Shown: one piece after another, positions 46,594-58,485 of the stretch
Position numbering within the stretch: the first letter of the stretch is position 1
Layout of the letters: each line of letters begins with the position of its first letter
From: Cupriavidus basilensis
GTDB taxonomy: Bacteria > Pseudomonadota > Gammaproteobacteria > Burkholderiales > Burkholderiaceae
DNA length: 64,000 bases
Direction: 5' to 3'
Assembly (NCBI RefSeq): GCF_008801925.2
Contig: NZ_CP062803.1
Location: forward strand, 2,232,001 to 2,296,000
Translations under genes and position numbers: made by a program
The notes under the pieces: generated by a model
Seen by the model: the letters and a program-made list of their open reading frames with translations, nothing else
Database searches by the model: none
Told to the model about the DNA's origin: nothing

Positions 46594-47505
46594 ATGTCCC
46601 TCCCCGACGCTCCCCAGCCCGACGCTCCCGCCGCGCCACTTGCGCCGCAGCACCCCCAGGAACCGCGTAAGGAGGAGGAGCGCCCCGCCATCCGCACGGT
46701 CTTCATCGTCTCCGATGGCACCGGCATTACCGCCGAGACCTTCAGCCACTCGATCCTGGCCCAGTTCGAGATGCGTTTCCGCAAGGTGCGCATGCCGTTC
46801 GTCGACACGCCCGAAAAAGCGCACATCGCGGTGGGTAAGATCAACGAGGCCTTCTACGCGGAGGGCGTGCAGCCCATCGTCTTCACCACCCTGGTCAACC
46901 AGGAGTCGAACAAGGCGATCCGCCGCGCCAAGGCCATGATCCTGGACATGTTCCAGACCTTCATCGAGCCGCTGGAGAAGGAACTCGGCCTGAAATCCAC
47001 CCATGCAATCGGCCGTTTTCACCAGAATGCGGACACCGAGGCCTATCAGAACCGCATCGAGGCGATCAACTTCTCGCTCGCGCATGACGATGGCCAGTCG
47101 CACAAGAACCTGGCCGAGGCCGACATCATCCTGGTGGGCGTGTCGCGCAGCGGCAAGACCCCGACCAGCCTTTACCTTGCCATGCAGTACGGGCTGAAGG
47201 CGGCCAACTACCCGCTGATTCCCGACGACTTCGAGCGTGGCAAGCTGCCAAGCGCGCTCTACGCGTTCAAGAGCAAGATCTTCGGGTTGTCGATCAACCC
47301 GCAGCGCCTGGCCGAGATCCGCAACGAACGGCGTCCGGGCAGCAAGTACGCCGCGCCGGAAAACTGCCGCTACGAGGTCAACGAGGCCGAGGCCATGATG
47401 CGCCGCGAGGGCATCAAGTGGCTGTCGTCCACCCACAAGTCGATCGAAGAGATCGCCACCACGATCCTGCAGGAGATCAAGGTGGACCGCGACAGCAACT
47501 ATTGA
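46594..47505 (+). CDS. ppsR: PEP synthase regulatory kinase/pyrophosphorylase (DUF299)
   Basis: 303 aa. Bifunctional: ADP-dependent phosphorylation that inactivates PEP synthase, and phosphate-dependent reactivation. TVFIVSDGTGITAETFSHSIL is the family N-terminus and GVSRSGKTPTSLYLA the P-loop. The start at 46594 (MSLPDAPQP) gives a 45-residue Pro-rich leader. Adjacent to its target ppsA across a 268-base divergent region. Confidence 0.94.
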   Translation: MSLPDAPQPDAPAAPLAPQHPQEPRKEEERPAIRTVFIVSDGTGITAETFSHSILAQFEMRFRKVRMPFVDTPEKAHIAVGKINEAFYAEGVQPIVFTTLVNQESNKAIRRAKAMILDMFQTFIEPLEKELGLKSTHAIGRFHQNADTEAYQNRIEAINFSLAHDDGQSHKNLAEADIILVGVSRSGKTPTSLYLAMQYGLKAANYPLIPDDFERGKLPSALYAFKSKIFGLSINPQRLAEIRNERRPGSKYAAPENCRYEVNEAEAMMRREGIKWLSSTHKSIEEIATTILQEIKVDRDSNY

Positions 47506-47515
47506 GTCAGGCTGA

Positions 47516-47552
47516 CGCCGCACGGCGGGCGCGCAGGCCCGTCAGTGCGGCG
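47516..47552. terminator. Long hairpin between convergent ppsR and methyltransferase genes
   Basis: CGCCGCAC (47516-47523) pairs with GTGCGGCG (47545-47552); an inner CGGGC/GCCCG stem extends it. No U-tract is present, so it may be a bidirectional or imperfect terminator. Confidence 0.45.
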
Positions 47553-47566
47553 AAGCGGTGGCAGGC

Positions 47567-48349
47567 TTAACCCGGACGGCGCTGCCGCACCGCCTCGAAC
47601 AGGCAGATCGCCGTCGCGGCCGCCACATTCAGCGACTCCAGCCCGCCCGGCTGGGGAATGCCCACCGTGCGGCTGACCTTGGCCATCCACTCCGGGCTCA
47701 CACCCGCGCCTTCATTGCCGACCACCCAGCCTACCGGCGCGCGCAGGTCTGTGTCGAATACAGCTGCCTGCGCGTGCGAGGATGTGGCCAGCAGCGGCAC
47801 CACCAGGCGCGGCGCCAGCATGTCGAGCGTGCAGTGCTCGACAATGTTCAGGTGGAAATTGGCGCCCATGGCTGCGCGCAGGGTCTTGGTGGACCAGGCG
47901 AAGGCGCTGCCCGTGACAAGGAAGGCATGCTGGATGCCCGCAGCCGCGGCGCTGCGCAGGATAGAGCCGACATTGCCGGCATCCTGGACGCCGTCCAGGA
48001 TGATGCAATCGGTGTCGATATGCGACGGCAAGTGGCCGGAGGGCGTATCGATGACCAGCATCAGGTCGATGCCGTTGACCACGCCGGCGATCAGATCGAA
48101 CAAGGCATCCGCCAGCAGGACCACGCGCTCGGGCTCGATCTGCCTGAGCAGCTGCGCCACCTCGGCATGAACGTAGTGCCGCTCCGACACCACGCACTGC
48201 ACCGGCTGGCCCAGCGCATCCAGGTAGGCTTGCGCCAGGTGCACGCCATCCAGCACCGACTGCCCCGCCTTGCGGCGCGCATGCGTGGAACCAGTCAGTG
48301 CCTTGAGGTGCTTGAACAGCGCGTTTTCGCGCGACGTGACATGTTTCAC
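47567..48349 (-). CDS. TrmH/SpoU-family RNA 2'-O-methyltransferase
   Basis: 260 aa. An N-terminal substrate-binding domain precedes the SPOUT knot: [21 protein letters not shown] (motif 1), [11 protein letters not shown] (motif 2) and [19 protein letters not shown] (motif 3). It methylates a ribose in rRNA or tRNA; the target (RlmB- or TrmH-like) cannot be assigned. Start overlaps the rnhB stop by 4 bases. Confidence 0.9.
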   Translation of the reverse strand: MKHVTSRENALFKHLKALTGSTHARRKAGQSVLDGVHLAQAYLDALGQPVQCVVSERHYVHAEVAQLLRQIEPERVVLLADALFDLIAGVVNGIDLMLVIDTPSGHLPSHIDTDCIILDGVQDAGNVGSILRSAAAAGIQHAFLVTGSAFAWSTKTLRAAMGANFHLNIVEHCTLDMLAPRLVVPLLATSSHAQAAVFDTDLRAPVGWVVGNEGAGVSPEWMAKVSRTVGIPQPGGLESLNVAAATAICLFEAVRQRRPG

Positions 48350-49056
48350 AGCAGCGGCTCCGGGAATGCTGGCGCCGGGATGGCGGCCACGGGCGCGATC
48401 CGCCCCATCGCGATGGCCTCGCGCACGGGCGCAAACGAGCGCCGGTGATGCGGCGTGGCGCCGAACTCGGCCAGCGCTGCCAGATGCTGCGGCGTGCCGT
48501 AACCTGCGTGGGCATCGAAGCCGTACTGCGGGTATGCGGCATGCAGCACCAGCAGCTCGCGGTCTCGCGCCACCTTGGCAAGAATGGAAGCCGCCGAGAT
48601 GGCCTGCACCTTGGCATCGCCTTTGACGATGGCCTCGACCGCAAAGCGCACCTGCGGGCAGCGATTGCCGTCGACCTGCACCAGGTCCGGCTCCAGGCCG
48701 GAATCGGCCAGGCCATGCACGGCACGCTGCATGGCCAGCATGGTGGCATGCAGGATGTTGATCGTGTCGATTTCTTCCACCGAAGCCTGGGCGATATGCC
48801 AGCCCAGGGCGCGCTCGCGAATCTCGTCGAACAGCGCCTCGCGCCGGCGCGCGGTCAGCACCTTGGAGTCAGCAAGGCCCTGGATCGGGCGGGCCGGATC
48901 CAGCACCACAGCGGCGGCGTAGACCGGGCCCGCCAGCGGGCCCCTGCCCGCTTCATCCACGCCGCACAAGTGGCGTACCTGCGCGGCGGTGCCGGCCAGG
49001 TCAAAACCAAGCTGGGCCGCATCGCCCTTGGCGGCGACTGTGGGTCGGCGCGCCAT
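48346..49056 (-). CDS. rnhB: Ribonuclease HII
   Basis: 236 aa. Removes ribonucleotides from [18 protein letters not shown] carries the first catalytic Asp-Glu pair; [22 protein letters not shown] the later ones. A 27-residue N-terminal stretch precedes the motif. The start overlaps the lpxB stop by one base (TAATG-type). Confidence 0.95.
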   Translation of the reverse strand: MARRPTVAAKGDAAQLGFDLAGTAAQVRHLCGVDEAGRGPLAGPVYAAAVVLDPARPIQGLADSKVLTARRREALFDEIRERALGWHIAQASVEEIDTINILHATMLAMQRAVHGLADSGLEPDLVQVDGNRCPQVRFAVEAIVKGDAKVQAISAASILAKVARDRELLVLHAAYPQYGFDAHAGYGTPQHLAALAEFGATPHHRRSFAPVREAIAMGRIAPVAAIPAPAFPEPLL

Positions 49057-50261
49057 TACACGCCCCTCCGCTGCCGGATCAGGTCGGCGACCACGGCCGA
49101 AGCGATCTCGGCGGTATTGCGTTTAAGGGTCTGGTGCATCTGGGTGAAATGGTCCCGCAGGAACGCAGTATTGCCTTCGTCGTTCAACTGCAGCAGCGTC
49201 TCGCGCGCCAATGCCTCGGGCGTGGCATCATCCTGCAACAATTCGGGCACGACAAAACGCCCCGACAGGATGTTGGGCAGGCCCACATACGGCAGGTAAC
49301 CCTGCCGCTTCATGATCTGCGCGGTCAGCCAGGGCACCTTGTACGAAATCACCATGGGCTTCTTGTACAGCGCGGCTTCCAGCGTGGCGGTACCGCTAGC
49401 CAGCAGGATCACGTCGGCGGCTTCCATGGCCAGGTGAGACTGCCCGTCGATGACGGTCAGCGGGATCTGCGGATACTGCTGGTGCAGGCCCGCGACGATC
49501 TCTCGCAACGGCGCGCTGGCAACGGGCAGCACAAAGGCGAGATTGCTGTCCATGCTGTGCATGCGCGCCATGGCCGCGAAGAACGTCGCGCCGAGGTTGC
49601 GCACCTCGGACTGCCGGCTACCGGGCAGCACCGCCACCACGCGCGGCCCGGCCGGCAGGCCGAGCTTCTCGCGGGCGCCCTGCGTGTCCGGCACCATCGG
49701 GATCACGTCGGCCAGCGGATGGCCCACATAGGTGGCGGGAATCCCGGCGCGGGCGTAGATCTCCGGCTCGAACGGAAACAGGCACAGGATGTGGTCGACC
49801 GCGCGCGCAATGGTGCGGATGCGCCCGCCGCGCCAGGCCCAGATCGACGGGCTGACGAAGTGCACCACCGGAATGCCGGCACGGCGCAGCGGCACCTCAA
49901 GCCCGAAGTTGAAATCCGGCGCGTCCACGCCGATAAAGCACAGCGGCGGCTGCGCCAGCAGCTTTTCCTTGATGGCGCGGCGCGTGGCGAGAATCTCGCG
50001 CAGCGAGCCCAGCACCTCCACGTAGCCGTTGACCGAGAGCGTGTCCATCGGCCATTGCGACTCGAACCCCTGCGCCATCATGCGGGGGCCGCCAATGCCG
50101 GCGTAGCTCACTTCACCAAGGCGGGCCTTGAGCCCGCCCATCAGCAGGGAGGCAAGCAGGTCGCCGGAGTTCTCACCAGCCACCATGGCAATGGTGCCGC
50201 GATTGCCCGCGCCCGCCGCGACCGGCGTGGCCTCCATGGCCGGTAGGACACCGTCGACCAT
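49056..50261 (-). CDS. lpxB: Lipid-A-disaccharide synthase
   Basis: 401 aa. Joins UDP-2,3-diacylglucosamine and lipid [18 protein letters not shown] is the LpxB N-terminus, followed by [35 protein letters not shown] and [21 protein letters not shown]. Peripheral inner-membrane enzyme. Upstream lpxA lies 14 bases away. Confidence 0.96.
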   Translation of the reverse strand: MVDGVLPAMEATPVAAGAGNRGTIAMVAGENSGDLLASLLMGGLKARLGEVSYAGIGGPRMMAQGFESQWPMDTLSVNGYVEVLGSLREILATRRAIKEKLLAQPPLCFIGVDAPDFNFGLEVPLRRAGIPVVHFVSPSIWAWRGGRIRTIARAVDHILCLFPFEPEIYARAGIPATYVGHPLADVIPMVPDTQGAREKLGLPAGPRVVAVLPGSRQSEVRNLGATFFAAMARMHSMDSNLAFVLPVASAPLREIVAGLHQQYPQIPLTVIDGQSHLAMEAADVILLASGTATLEAALYKKPMVISYKVPWLTAQIMKRQGYLPYVGLPNILSGRFVVPELLQDDATPEALARETLLQLNDEGNTAFLRDHFTQMHQTLKRNTAEIASAVVADLIRQRRGV

Positions 50262-50275
50262 GGCTGTATCCGGCT

Positions 50276-51079
50276 TCAGCGCACAATGCCGCGCTGCGTG
50301 GCGGCAATGAAGTCGAGGAAATCCTGCAACGCAGCCGTGGCAGTGCCTTCGGCCTGCGCAATCAGTTGCGCGATCTCGTTGCGGGCGGCTTCAAAGCTCA
50401 GGTCTGACTTGTACAGTACCTTGTAAGCCTGGCGCAGGGCCGCGATCTGCGCGGCATCAAAGCCACGGCGGCGCATGCCTTCCACGTTGATGCCGTGCGG
50501 CGTGGCCTTGTTGCCGCCCTTGTCGCCAGCGGCGATCACGAACGGCGGCAGGTCCTGCACCAGGGCCGAGGCGCCGCCCAGCATGGCGTGCGCGCCGATG
50601 CGCACGAACTGGTGCACCCCGCTCATCCCGCCAAGAATGGCCCAGTCGCCCACCTGCACGTGGCCGGCGATCTGCGCGTTGCTGGAGAACACCGTGTGGT
50701 TGCCCACCTGGCAATCATGCGCGATGTGCACGTAGGCCATGATCCAGTTGTCGTCGCCGATGCTGGTCACGCCCCGGTCCTGCACCGTGCCGGTGTGGAT
50801 GGTGGTGAATTCGCGAATGGTATTGCGATCACCGATCACAAGCCGGGTCGGCTCGTTGCGGTACTTCATGTCCTGCGGCGTGCCGCCCACCGAAGCATAA
50901 GGCCCGATGCGGTTATCCGCGCCAACGGTGGTATGCCCTTCGATGGTGGTATGCGCACCCACCTGGGTGCCGCTGCCAAGGCGCACGTTGGGACCCACAA
51001 TGGAAAACGGCCCGACGGTCACGTCGGCTGCAAGCTCGGCCTTCGGGTCAACCAGTGCGCTGGGATGGATTTGCGTCAT
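50276..51079 (-). CDS. lpxA: UDP-N-acetylglucosamine acyltransferase
   Basis: 267 aa. First step of lipid A synthesis: transfers 3-hydroxyacyl from ACP. Left-handed beta helix with hexapeptide repeats from residue 1 ([20 protein letters not shown]), the catalytic His in [12 protein letters not shown], and the C-terminal helical domain. Confidence 0.96.
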   Translation of the reverse strand: MTQIHPSALVDPKAELAADVTVGPFSIVGPNVRLGSGTQVGAHTTIEGHTTVGADNRIGPYASVGGTPQDMKYRNEPTRLVIGDRNTIREFTTIHTGTVQDRGVTSIGDDNWIMAYVHIAHDCQVGNHTVFSSNAQIAGHVQVGDWAILGGMSGVHQFVRIGAHAMLGGASALVQDLPPFVIAAGDKGGNKATPHGINVEGMRRRGFDAAQIAALRQAYKVLYKSDLSFEAARNEIAQLIAQAEGTATAALQDFLDFIAATQRGIVR

Positions 51080-51182
51080 GCGTCCTGTCCTATGGTCTGA
51101 GATGAAAAGATTGAACGGTCAACACAGTGAGCCGAATACGTCCAAGAGCTGCCTTCAGGACGTAGCCCCGAAGGCAGGCTTC

Positions 51183-51632
51183 TTAGTCAGCTTGTTTGAC
51201 GGTGCACATCAACTCAGCCTCACAAGCCACCTTGTCGTCGACGGTGGCAAATGCCTTGAACTTCCAGATGCCGCGGATATAGCGCTCGACAGATACCGTC
51301 ATGTGCAGCTGGTCGCCCGGCGTCACGACCTGCTTGAAGCGCGCGCCGTCGATACCGACCAAGTAATACAGCGAGTCTTCCTTGCGCTCTACGTCTTCTC
51401 CGAAGGTCAGCAAGCCGGCCGACTGCGCCAGCGCTTCGAGGATCATCACGCCCGGCATCACCGGATGCCCCGGGAAATGGCCCTGGAAGTACGGTTCGTT
51501 CATGGTGACATTCTTCAGCGTTTTGATACGCTTTTGCGGCTCCAGTTCAAGCACGCGGTCTACCATCAGGAACGGGTAACGATGCGGCAGCAGCTTGAGG
51601 ATCTTGCGGATGTCGATATCGACTGCGTTCAT
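51183..51632 (-). CDS. fabZ: 3-hydroxyacyl-ACP dehydratase
   Basis: 149 aa. Hot-dog fold with catalytic H52 in [13 protein letters not shown] and E66 in MILEALAQ. Supplies unsaturated acyl-ACP for fatty acid and lipid A synthesis. ATG 51632 overlaps the lpxD stop by 4 bases (ATGA). The longer frame to 51758 is inside lpxD. Confidence 0.96.
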   Translation of the reverse strand: MNAVDIDIRKILKLLPHRYPFLMVDRVLELEPQKRIKTLKNVTMNEPYFQGHFPGHPVMPGVMILEALAQSAGLLTFGEDVERKEDSLYYLVGIDGARFKQVVTPGDQLHMTVSVERYIRGIWKFKAFATVDDKVACEAELMCTVKQAD

Positions 51633-52735
51633 GATTTTTTCTCTTCGGTATGCTGGATGGATTTGCCGGCGTCCTGCCCTTGCAAGCGCCTCTCGAGCTG
51701 GATCACGCGATCGCGCAATTTGCTCAGGCCTCGCAAGGTGGCTGCGGTGCGTTCCCACTCGCCATGCGGCTGGACCGGGAACACGCTGGTGAAATGCCCG
51801 CCGGGCTTGGAAATGGATTTAGTGATCGAAGTACCACCGGACACTGTGGTGCGATCGGCAATGTTCAGGTGGCCGGCAAAGTTGGCCGAACCCCCGATCA
51901 CGCAGAAGCGCCCGACCTTGGTACTGCCGGCAATCGCCGCGCATCCCGCGATCACAGTATGCGCGCCCACCCGCACGTTATGCGCGATCTGTACCTGGTT
52001 GTCGATCTTGCAGCCGTCCTCGATGACCGTGTCGGCCATGGCGCCGCGGTCGATGGCGGTATTGGCGCCGACCTCGACATCATTGCCAAGCACGGCGCGG
52101 CCGGTCTGGGGAATCTTGACGTATTCGACGCCAGCCGGGCCGATGTCCGGGGCAAAGCCGAAGCCATCCGCACCCAGCACCACACCGCTGTGCAGTATGC
52201 ACCTCATACCCACCACGCACTGGTGATACACCGAGACATTGGCGTAGATCAGCGTGTCATCGCCAATCTGGGCCCCGGCGCCGACAAAACCGTTGGCCAG
52301 GATACGCACCCGCTCGCCGAGCCGGGCCCCGCTCTCGATCACCACGTTGGGGCCGATAAAGCACGACGCTGGCACCACGGCATCGGGCGCCACGCTGGCG
52401 CGCGGGTCGATGCCGGTGCGGCGATCGGTATTGGCGCGGCGATCGAACCCCTGCGCAATACGTGCGAAGCACACGTAGGGATTGCGTGCCACCAGCCAGT
52501 TGCGGCCGTCGGCCTGCCCTTCGGCGCGAATGCGCTCCAGGTCAGCCGCGGACACGATCACGGCGCCGGCGCCGGAGGCCAGCGCCTGTGGCAGGTACAG
52601 GGGATTCGAGAGAAACGAGAGCTGGTCGGGGCCGGCTTGGTCGAGCGGCGCGAGGCCGCGCACGGCGAGGTCGGGATCACCCACAACCTGCGCGCCGGTA
52701 TCGGTGGCGAGCTGACCCAGTGTGGGTGTTTGCAT
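51629..52735 (-). CDS. lpxD: UDP-3-O-(3-hydroxyacyl)glucosamine N-acyltransferase
   Basis: 368 aa. N-terminal uridine-binding domain ([20 protein letters not shown]), then the beta-helix with the acceptor His in [18 protein letters not shown]. Third lipid A step. A C-terminal helix [15 protein letters not shown] completes it. Confidence 0.96.
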   Translation of the reverse strand: MQTPTLGQLATDTGAQVVGDPDLAVRGLAPLDQAGPDQLSFLSNPLYLPQALASGAGAVIVSAADLERIRAEGQADGRNWLVARNPYVCFARIAQGFDRRANTDRRTGIDPRASVAPDAVVPASCFIGPNVVIESGARLGERVRILANGFVGAGAQIGDDTLIYANVSVYHQCVVGMRCILHSGVVLGADGFGFAPDIGPAGVEYVKIPQTGRAVLGNDVEVGANTAIDRGAMADTVIEDGCKIDNQVQIAHNVRVGAHTVIAGCAAIAGSTKVGRFCVIGGSANFAGHLNIADRTTVSGGTSITKSISKPGGHFTSVFPVQPHGEWERTAATLRGLSKLRDRVIQLERRLQGQDAGKSIQHTEEKKS

Positions 52736-52769
52736 GGCAGTACTTCCTTGGACGGCGAAAACTGGCAGC

Positions 52770-53297
52770 TTACTTGCTGCCGGCGTTCAACGCTTTCATC
52801 ACATCGTCGGTAATGTCGATGCGAGGATTGACGTACACGGCCTCTTGCACGATCAGATCATACTTGCGCTGCTCCGCAAGCTGACGGATCACGCGGTTGG
52901 CGCGCTCGAGCACCTGGGCCAGTTCCTCGTTGCGGCGCTGGTTCAGGTCCTCGCGGAATTCACGCTGCTTGCGCTGGAATTCGCGATCGAGATCGGCCAC
53001 TTCGCGCTGACGGCGCTGGCGGTCGGCATCGGCCAGCACGGCGGTGTCCTTGTCGAGCTTGTCGGCCATGCCCTTGATCTTCTGGGCCATGTCCTGCAAC
53101 TCACGGTCGCGCTTGGAGAACTCCTGCTCCAGCTTGACCTGGGCCTGCTTGGCAGGCACCGAATCACGCAGTATACGCTCGGAATTGACCGCGGCGATGC
53201 GCGCTTCCTGCGCCATGGCGGGCGCGGCTGCCAGCAGCGCGCCAACCGTCAGCGCGGCCGCCGTCAGGCTTTTGATCAGTGGGAATGTTGTTTTCAT
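52770..53297 (-). CDS. skp: Periplasmic chaperone Skp/OmpH
   Basis: 175 aa from ATG 53297 (AGGA at good distance). Signal peptide LTAAALTVGALLAAAPAMAQ, then EARIAAVNSERILRDSVPAKQ and a long charged coiled coil (about 60-150) forming the tentacles that carry outer-membrane proteins to BamA, encoded 36 bases upstream. Confidence 0.94.
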   Translation of the reverse strand: MKTTFPLIKSLTAAALTVGALLAAAPAMAQEARIAAVNSERILRDSVPAKQAQVKLEQEFSKRDRELQDMAQKIKGMADKLDKDTAVLADADRQRRQREVADLDREFQRKQREFREDLNQRRNEELAQVLERANRVIRQLAEQRKYDLIVQEAVYVNPRIDITDDVMKALNAGSK

Positions 53298-53333
53298 GAA
53301 TCCGTTCCTCAATCTTCTATCTTCTATGCCCGA

Positions 53334-55667
53334 TCAGAACGCAGTACCGATCTGGAACTGGAAGCGCTGTACCTTGTCGGTCTCGTCCTTCTTCAGCGGG
53401 AAGCCCACGCTGATCTTGAGCGGACCGATCGGCGACAGCCAGGACATGCCCAGGCCCGTCGAATACTTGAGCTGGCTGAACAGCAGCGGCGCGCCTTCTT
53501 CGTACACGTTACCGAAGTCGAAGAAGGTGAACAGGCGCAGCGTCCGGTCCACACCCGAACCCGGCAGCGGGAAGATGAATTCGACGTTGCCGATCATCTT
53601 GGAAGCGCCGCCAATCGGGTTGCCGTTCTGGTCCTTCTTGCCCAGCGTGCTGGTCTGGTAGCCGCGAACCGAGCCGATACCGCCGGCGTAGAAGTTCTTG
53701 AACACCGGGAACGGCGTATTGCCGTAGCCGTGACCGTAAGCCACCTCACCGTTGAAGGCCAGGGTAAAGGCCTTCGACAGCGGATAGAAATACTGCTGTT
53801 GCACACTGGCGCGATAGTACTGCGTATCGCCACCGGGCACACCCACTTCGAGGTTTGCCTGCGTGTAGGGCCCCTTGGTCGGGACCAGCGCGCTGTCGCG
53901 GCGGTCGCGGGCCCAGCCGATCGTGAACGGGAAGTTGTTGATCGGGTCGCCACTGGACTTGCCGATCTTGGTCAGCCACTGGCCGTACTGGATCGGCGTG
54001 TTCGGCGAGATGGTCACCTGGGTGCGCTCGTAGCCGATGCCGAAGAACACGGTATCCGTTTCCGTGAACGGCACGCCGAACTTGACGTTGCCGCCCTCCG
54101 AAACGATCTTGTAGTCCTGGTCGCCGGTGTAATACAGCGGCCGCGACGTACGGTAGTAGATATCGGTCGAGCGGCTGATGCCGTCCACCGTGAAATACGG
54201 ATCGTATTGCGTCAGCGAGATCGTGCGGAAGGACTTCGCGGTGTTCACGTCCAGGCCAAGGCTGGTACCCGAGCCGAACACGTTGTCCTGGCGCAGGCCG
54301 GCCTGCAGCACCAGCTTGTCCGTCGAGGAGAAGCCAAGGCCCAGGCTGATCTGCCCGGTCGGCTTCTCGGTCACGTTGACGTTCACATCGACCTGGTCGG
54401 GCGCGCCGGGCACGTCCTCGGTGGTGATGTTGGTGTCGGTGAAGTAGCCGGTACGGTTGATACGGGCCTGCGATTGCGTCAGCTTTTCGCTGTCGAACCA
54501 CGAGCTTTCCATCTGGCGCATTTCGCGGCGCACCACTTCGTCGCGCGTCTTGCTGTTGCCCACCACGTTGACGCGGCGCACATAGACGCGACGGCCCGGA
54601 TCGACCATCAGGGTCAGCGCGACTTCACGCTTTTCCTTGTCGATCTGCGGCTGCGGGTTGATGGTGGTGAACGCGTAGCCGTAGGTGCCCAGCAGGTCGG
54701 TAATGGCCTTGGTGCTCTGGGTCAGCTTCTCGGACGAGAAGACCTCGCCCTTCTGCAGCTTGAGCAGTTTTTCCATCTCGGCCTGCTTGCCGAGCAGCTC
54801 GCCCGCCAGGCGGATGTCCGATACCTTGTACTGGTCCCCTTCCTTGATGTTCAGCGTCAGGAAGATGTCCTTCTTGTCCGGCGTGATCGACACCTGCGTC
54901 GATTCAATGGCGAACTCGAGGTAGCCGCGGTTCAGGTAGTACGAACGCAGCGCTTCCAGGTCGGCAGTGAGCTTTTGCTTGGAATACAGGTCGTTCTTGG
55001 TGTACCAGGACAGCCAGTTCGGGGTCGACAGCTGCATTTCATCGCGCAGCGTGCTTTCCTTGAAGGCCTTGTTGCCGACGATATTGATCTGGCGGATCTT
55101 GGCCACAGGACCTTCGTCGACATTGAACACCACCGACACGCGATTGCGGTCGACCGGGGTGATCGTGGTCTGGATGTCGGCGGCATAGTAGCCGCGCGCC
55201 ACGTACTGGCGCTTGAGCTCCTGCTCTGCCTTGTCGATCAGGGCCTTGTCGTAGTACCGGGCCTCGGCCACGCCCACTGCGCGCAGCGAGCGGCGCAGGG
55301 TGTCCTTGTCGAATTCCTTGATGCCGACGAACTCGAGCTGGGAGATGGCAGGACGTTCTTCCACCTGGACCACCAGCACGCCGTCCTCGGAACGAATCTG
55401 GACATCCTTGAAGAACCCGGTGTTATACAGGGCACGAATGGCGTCCGCGCCCTTGTCGTCGCTGAAGGTTTCGCCGACCTTGACCGGCAGGTAGCCGAAC
55501 ACCGTACCCGGCTCGACCCGCTGCAGGCCCTCGACACGAATGTCCTTGACGACGAATGGCTCCGCGGCCCAACTCACTGGGGTCCAGGCCGCGATGATGG
55601 CACTCGCCAGCACGCCCAGCGAGATGCGCTTATGTCTGATCAATCTTGATCCCCTCTTTGATTCCAT
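53334..55667 (-). CDS. bamA: Outer-membrane protein assembly factor BamA
   Basis: 777 aa. Signal peptide ends near SWAAEPFVV; five POTRA domains (about 37-430) start with [18 protein letters not shown]; the C-terminal barrel has the VRGY motif in [12 protein letters not shown] (loop 6) and ends with Phe (QFQIGTAF). Inserts beta-barrels, probably including the DUF1302 protein in this window. The start is not certain: ATG 55667 adds about 10 residues before the signal core. Confidence 0.96.
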   Translation of the reverse strand: MESKRGSRLIRHKRISLGVLASAIIAAWTPVSWAAEPFVVKDIRVEGLQRVEPGTVFGYLPVKVGETFSDDKGADAIRALYNTGFFKDVQIRSEDGVLVVQVEERPAISQLEFVGIKEFDKDTLRRSLRAVGVAEARYYDKALIDKAEQELKRQYVARGYYAADIQTTITPVDRNRVSVVFNVDEGPVAKIRQINIVGNKAFKESTLRDEMQLSTPNWLSWYTKNDLYSKQKLTADLEALRSYYLNRGYLEFAIESTQVSITPDKKDIFLTLNIKEGDQYKVSDIRLAGELLGKQAEMEKLLKLQKGEVFSSEKLTQSTKAITDLLGTYGYAFTTINPQPQIDKEKREVALTLMVDPGRRVYVRRVNVVGNSKTRDEVVRREMRQMESSWFDSEKLTQSQARINRTGYFTDTNITTEDVPGAPDQVDVNVNVTEKPTGQISLGLGFSSTDKLVLQAGLRQDNVFGSGTSLGLDVNTAKSFRTISLTQYDPYFTVDGISRSTDIYYRTSRPLYYTGDQDYKIVSEGGNVKFGVPFTETDTVFFGIGYERTQVTISPNTPIQYGQWLTKIGKSSGDPINNFPFTIGWARDRRDSALVPTKGPYTQANLEVGVPGGDTQYYRASVQQQYFYPLSKAFTLAFNGEVAYGHGYGNTPFPVFKNFYAGGIGSVRGYQTSTLGKKDQNGNPIGGASKMIGNVEFIFPLPGSGVDRTLRLFTFFDFGNVYEEGAPLLFSQLKYSTGLGMSWLSPIGPLKISVGFPLKKDETDKVQRFQFQIGTAF

Positions 55668-55765
55668 GCAGGATTGGGCTCCGATGCTTCACGGGGCTGC
55701 GCCTTGGCTCGGCATCCGGCGCGGGGTGTCAGTGACACCCGCACGCCGCAGCCGGCAACCCATGT

Positions 55766-57157
55766 CTAGCCGCGCGCTAAAAACAGCCGGCTGACATCGT
55801 TGAACAAGGCGAGCGAAGTCAGGAGCAAGACGCAGGCGATGCCGACCTTCTGCAGCACAGCCTGCCAGTGGTCTGGTACGGGCCTGCCAGTCAAAAATTC
55901 AACGCAATAATACAGCAAATGCCCCCCATCCAATACCGGAATAGGTAACAAATTCAATACACCGAGGCTAACACTGACCAACGCCAGGAAGCCGACAAAG
56001 GGCTGCCATCCGAGGTGGGCGGCGCGCCCCGCGTAGTCCGCCACGGTCAGCGGGCCGCTCAGGTTCTGCAGCGAAGCCTGCCCCACCAGCATCTTTCCGA
56101 GCAGCTTGAGCGAGAGCGCGCTGGTGCTCCAGACCTGGCCGACCGCGCGGCTCAGCGCCTCGACCGGCTGGTAGCGCACGGTTTCCATCTCGACCGCCTG
56201 GCTCAGCGCGGCGCCCAGCTTGCCGGTGGCGGCGGCTGCCGCACTGGCGCCCTCCGCCGCGGGGACCACATCGAGCTTCACGGGCACATCCAGGCGCCGG
56301 CCCTCCCGCTCGATGCCAAGCGTGACCTCGGCGCCGGGCTGCGCCCTGACCCCGCGGATCAGTTCGCCAGCCTGGGTCAGCGGGCGTCCTTGCCAAGCCA
56401 CCACGCGATCGCCCTGGCGCAGGCCAGCGCGTTGCGCGGCGGAGTCCGGCAGGACTTCGGTGATCGTCACCGGCCCGCCCTTGAGGGCAAGGCCCAGCGT
56501 GGCAAGCGGGTCTTGTTCGGGATTGCCGCCGGTATTCGGCAGCCGCGGCAGCTTCACATCGCGCTCGGCGCCATCGGCGGCGCGCACGTGCAACACCGCG
56601 CTGGCGTCGCCAAAGCCCTGGGCGAACACGGCCATGCGCAGGTCGTTCCAGGATCGCACCTGCTCGTTCTCGCCGTTGGCCTGCAGCGCCAGCACGCGGT
56701 CGCCCTCGCGCAAGCCCGCCGCAGCGGCTGGGGTGCCGGCAGGCGGCGCCGCAACGATGGGCGCGGCCTCGCGCATGCCGCCGGCGAACAGCACGAAATA
56801 CAGCACGATGGCCAGGGCGAAGTTGGCCAGCGGCCCGGCTGCCACGATCGCGAAGCGCTTGGCCACCGGTTGCCGGTTGAAGGCGCGGGGCAGATCCGCG
56901 GGATCGACCGGTGCATCATGGCCCGGATCGCTCTCCCGCTCATCGAGCATCTTGACGTAGCCGCCGAGCGGAATCGCGGCAATGGTCCACTCGGTACGGT
57001 CCCGCCCCTTGGACACCCAGCGCACCAGTGGCCGCCCGAAGCCGATCGAGAAGCGCAGCACCTTGACCCCGCACAGGCGCGCGGCCAGGTAGTGACCCAT
57101 TTCATGAAAATAGATCAGGATGCACAGGGCAGCGACGAAAGCAATTACGGTTTGCAT
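55766..57157 (-). CDS. rseP: Site-2 zinc metalloprotease RseP
   Basis: 463 aa. Cleaves anti-sigma factors within the membrane. HEMGH (18-22) replaces the commoner HEFGH but keeps the zinc ligands; two PDZ modules span about 130-310 (GLREGDRVLALQ, then GLRQGDRVVAW); LPIPVLDGGHLLYY holds the third ligand region. ATG 57157 fits the membrane start MQTVIAFVAALCILIY. Confidence 0.95.
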   Translation of the reverse strand: MQTVIAFVAALCILIYFHEMGHYLAARLCGVKVLRFSIGFGRPLVRWVSKGRDRTEWTIAAIPLGGYVKMLDERESDPGHDAPVDPADLPRAFNRQPVAKRFAIVAAGPLANFALAIVLYFVLFAGGMREAAPIVAAPPAGTPAAAAGLREGDRVLALQANGENEQVRSWNDLRMAVFAQGFGDASAVLHVRAADGAERDVKLPRLPNTGGNPEQDPLATLGLALKGGPVTITEVLPDSAAQRAGLRQGDRVVAWQGRPLTQAGELIRGVRAQPGAEVTLGIEREGRRLDVPVKLDVVPAAEGASAAAAATGKLGAALSQAVEMETVRYQPVEALSRAVGQVWSTSALSLKLLGKMLVGQASLQNLSGPLTVADYAGRAAHLGWQPFVGFLALVSVSLGVLNLLPIPVLDGGHLLYYCVEFLTGRPVPDHWQAVLQKVGIACVLLLTSLALFNDVSRLFLARG

Positions 57158-57295
57158 GGCAGGCAGCTTGTCGTCAGGGGCCGGAACGCCCCGATGGCAC
57201 AAAGTAGACGCCGGGCACGAGGCCCGGCAACCGGTGCGCCGGCATGGGCCGGTGCGCCGCTATTGTCGCCGATCCCGGCCGCGCCGCCACCGGCG

Positions 57296-58474
57296 TCAGC
57301 ACGAACGCGCGCTTTCCAGCAAGGCGCCGGCGCGGCGGCGCGCATCCTGGTCGACGTCCATCACGCCTTCCAGCGTGTCAACACTGCCCAGCGAGGCCTG
57401 CGCCAACACCTGCGCCACGATGCGTGCGATGTCCGTAAAACGGATCCGGCCTTGCAGGAACGCCTCGACGGCAACCTCGTTGGCGGCATTCAGGACGGCC
57501 GGGGCCACCCCGCCCGCCCGCAAGGCGTCGAACGCCAGGCCCAGGCAGGGAAAACGCGCCAGGTCTGGGGTCTCGAAGGTCAGCGCGCCGGCACGGGTAA
57601 GGTCCAGCGGGGAAACGCCCGCGTGCATGCGCTCGGGATAGGCGAGCCCGTAAGCGATCGGCGTACGCATGTCGGGGTTGCCGAGCTGGGCCAGCACCGA
57701 GCCGTCTGCATAGGACACCATCGAGTGCACGATGCTCTGCGGGTGGATCAGCACCTCGATGCGGTCCGCCGGCGCGGCGAACAGCCAGTGCGCCTCGATC
57801 ACCTCCAACCCCTTGTTCATCATGGTGGCGGAGTCGACCGAAATCTTGCGGCCCATCACCCAGTTCGGGTGGGCGCAGGCCTCGTCCGGTGAAATATCGT
57901 GCAAGGTGGCCGGGTCCCGGGTCCGGAACGGGCCGCCGGAAGCCGTCAGCAGGATCTTGGAGACGCCCGCGCTCAGGCGCGGATCGTCCGCCGGCAGGCA
58001 CTGGAAAATGGCATTGTGCTCGCTGTCGATCGGCAGCAGCGTGGCGCCGTGCTCGCGCACGGCATCCATGAAGAGCCGGCCCGACATCACCAGCGCTTCC
58101 TTGTTGGCAAGCAGCACGCGCTTGCCCGCCCGCGCCGCGGCCAGCGTGGGACGCAACCCGGCGGCGCCGACGATGGCGGCCATCACCGAATCGGCTGCGG
58201 CATCGACCGCCACGGCTTCCAGGGCCGCTTCGCCATAGCCCACCTCGGTTTTGATGCCGTCGGCGCGCAACAGCGCCTGCAGCTCGCTCGCGGCCTGGGC
58301 GGTGCCTACCACGGCGTGCGCCGGGCGGAACTCGCGGCACTGCGCCGCCAGCTTGTCGACCTGCCGGTGCGCCGTCAGCGCATGGACGGCATAGCGCTCG
58401 GGGTGGCGCTTGACCACATCAAGCGTACTTTCCCCGATCGAGCCGGTGGCACCCAGGACGGTAATACGACGCAT
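57296..58474 (-). CDS. dxr: 1-deoxy-D-xylulose-5-phosphate reductoisomerase
   Basis: 392 aa. Second step of the MEP isoprenoid pathway, NADPH-dependent. [17 protein letters not shown] binds [20 protein letters not shown] and [10 protein letters not shown] are the active-site motifs. Feeds UppS nearby. Confidence 0.96.
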   Translation of the reverse strand: MRRITVLGATGSIGESTLDVVKRHPERYAVHALTAHRQVDKLAAQCREFRPAHAVVGTAQAASELQALLRADGIKTEVGYGEAALEAVAVDAAADSVMAAIVGAAGLRPTLAAARAGKRVLLANKEALVMSGRLFMDAVREHGATLLPIDSEHNAIFQCLPADDPRLSAGVSKILLTASGGPFRTRDPATLHDISPDEACAHPNWVMGRKISVDSATMMNKGLEVIEAHWLFAAPADRIEVLIHPQSIVHSMVSYADGSVLAQLGNPDMRTPIAYGLAYPERMHAGVSPLDLTRAGALTFETPDLARFPCLGLAFDALRAGGVAPAVLNAANEVAVEAFLQGRIRFTDIARIVAQVLAQASLGSVDTLEGVMDVDQDARRRAGALLESARSC

Positions 58475-58485
58475 ATCAGATCAAC

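Noticed and set aside
52722..55649. A 975-codon plus-strand frame
   Set aside because: It runs antisense to skp and bamA and shows no domain.
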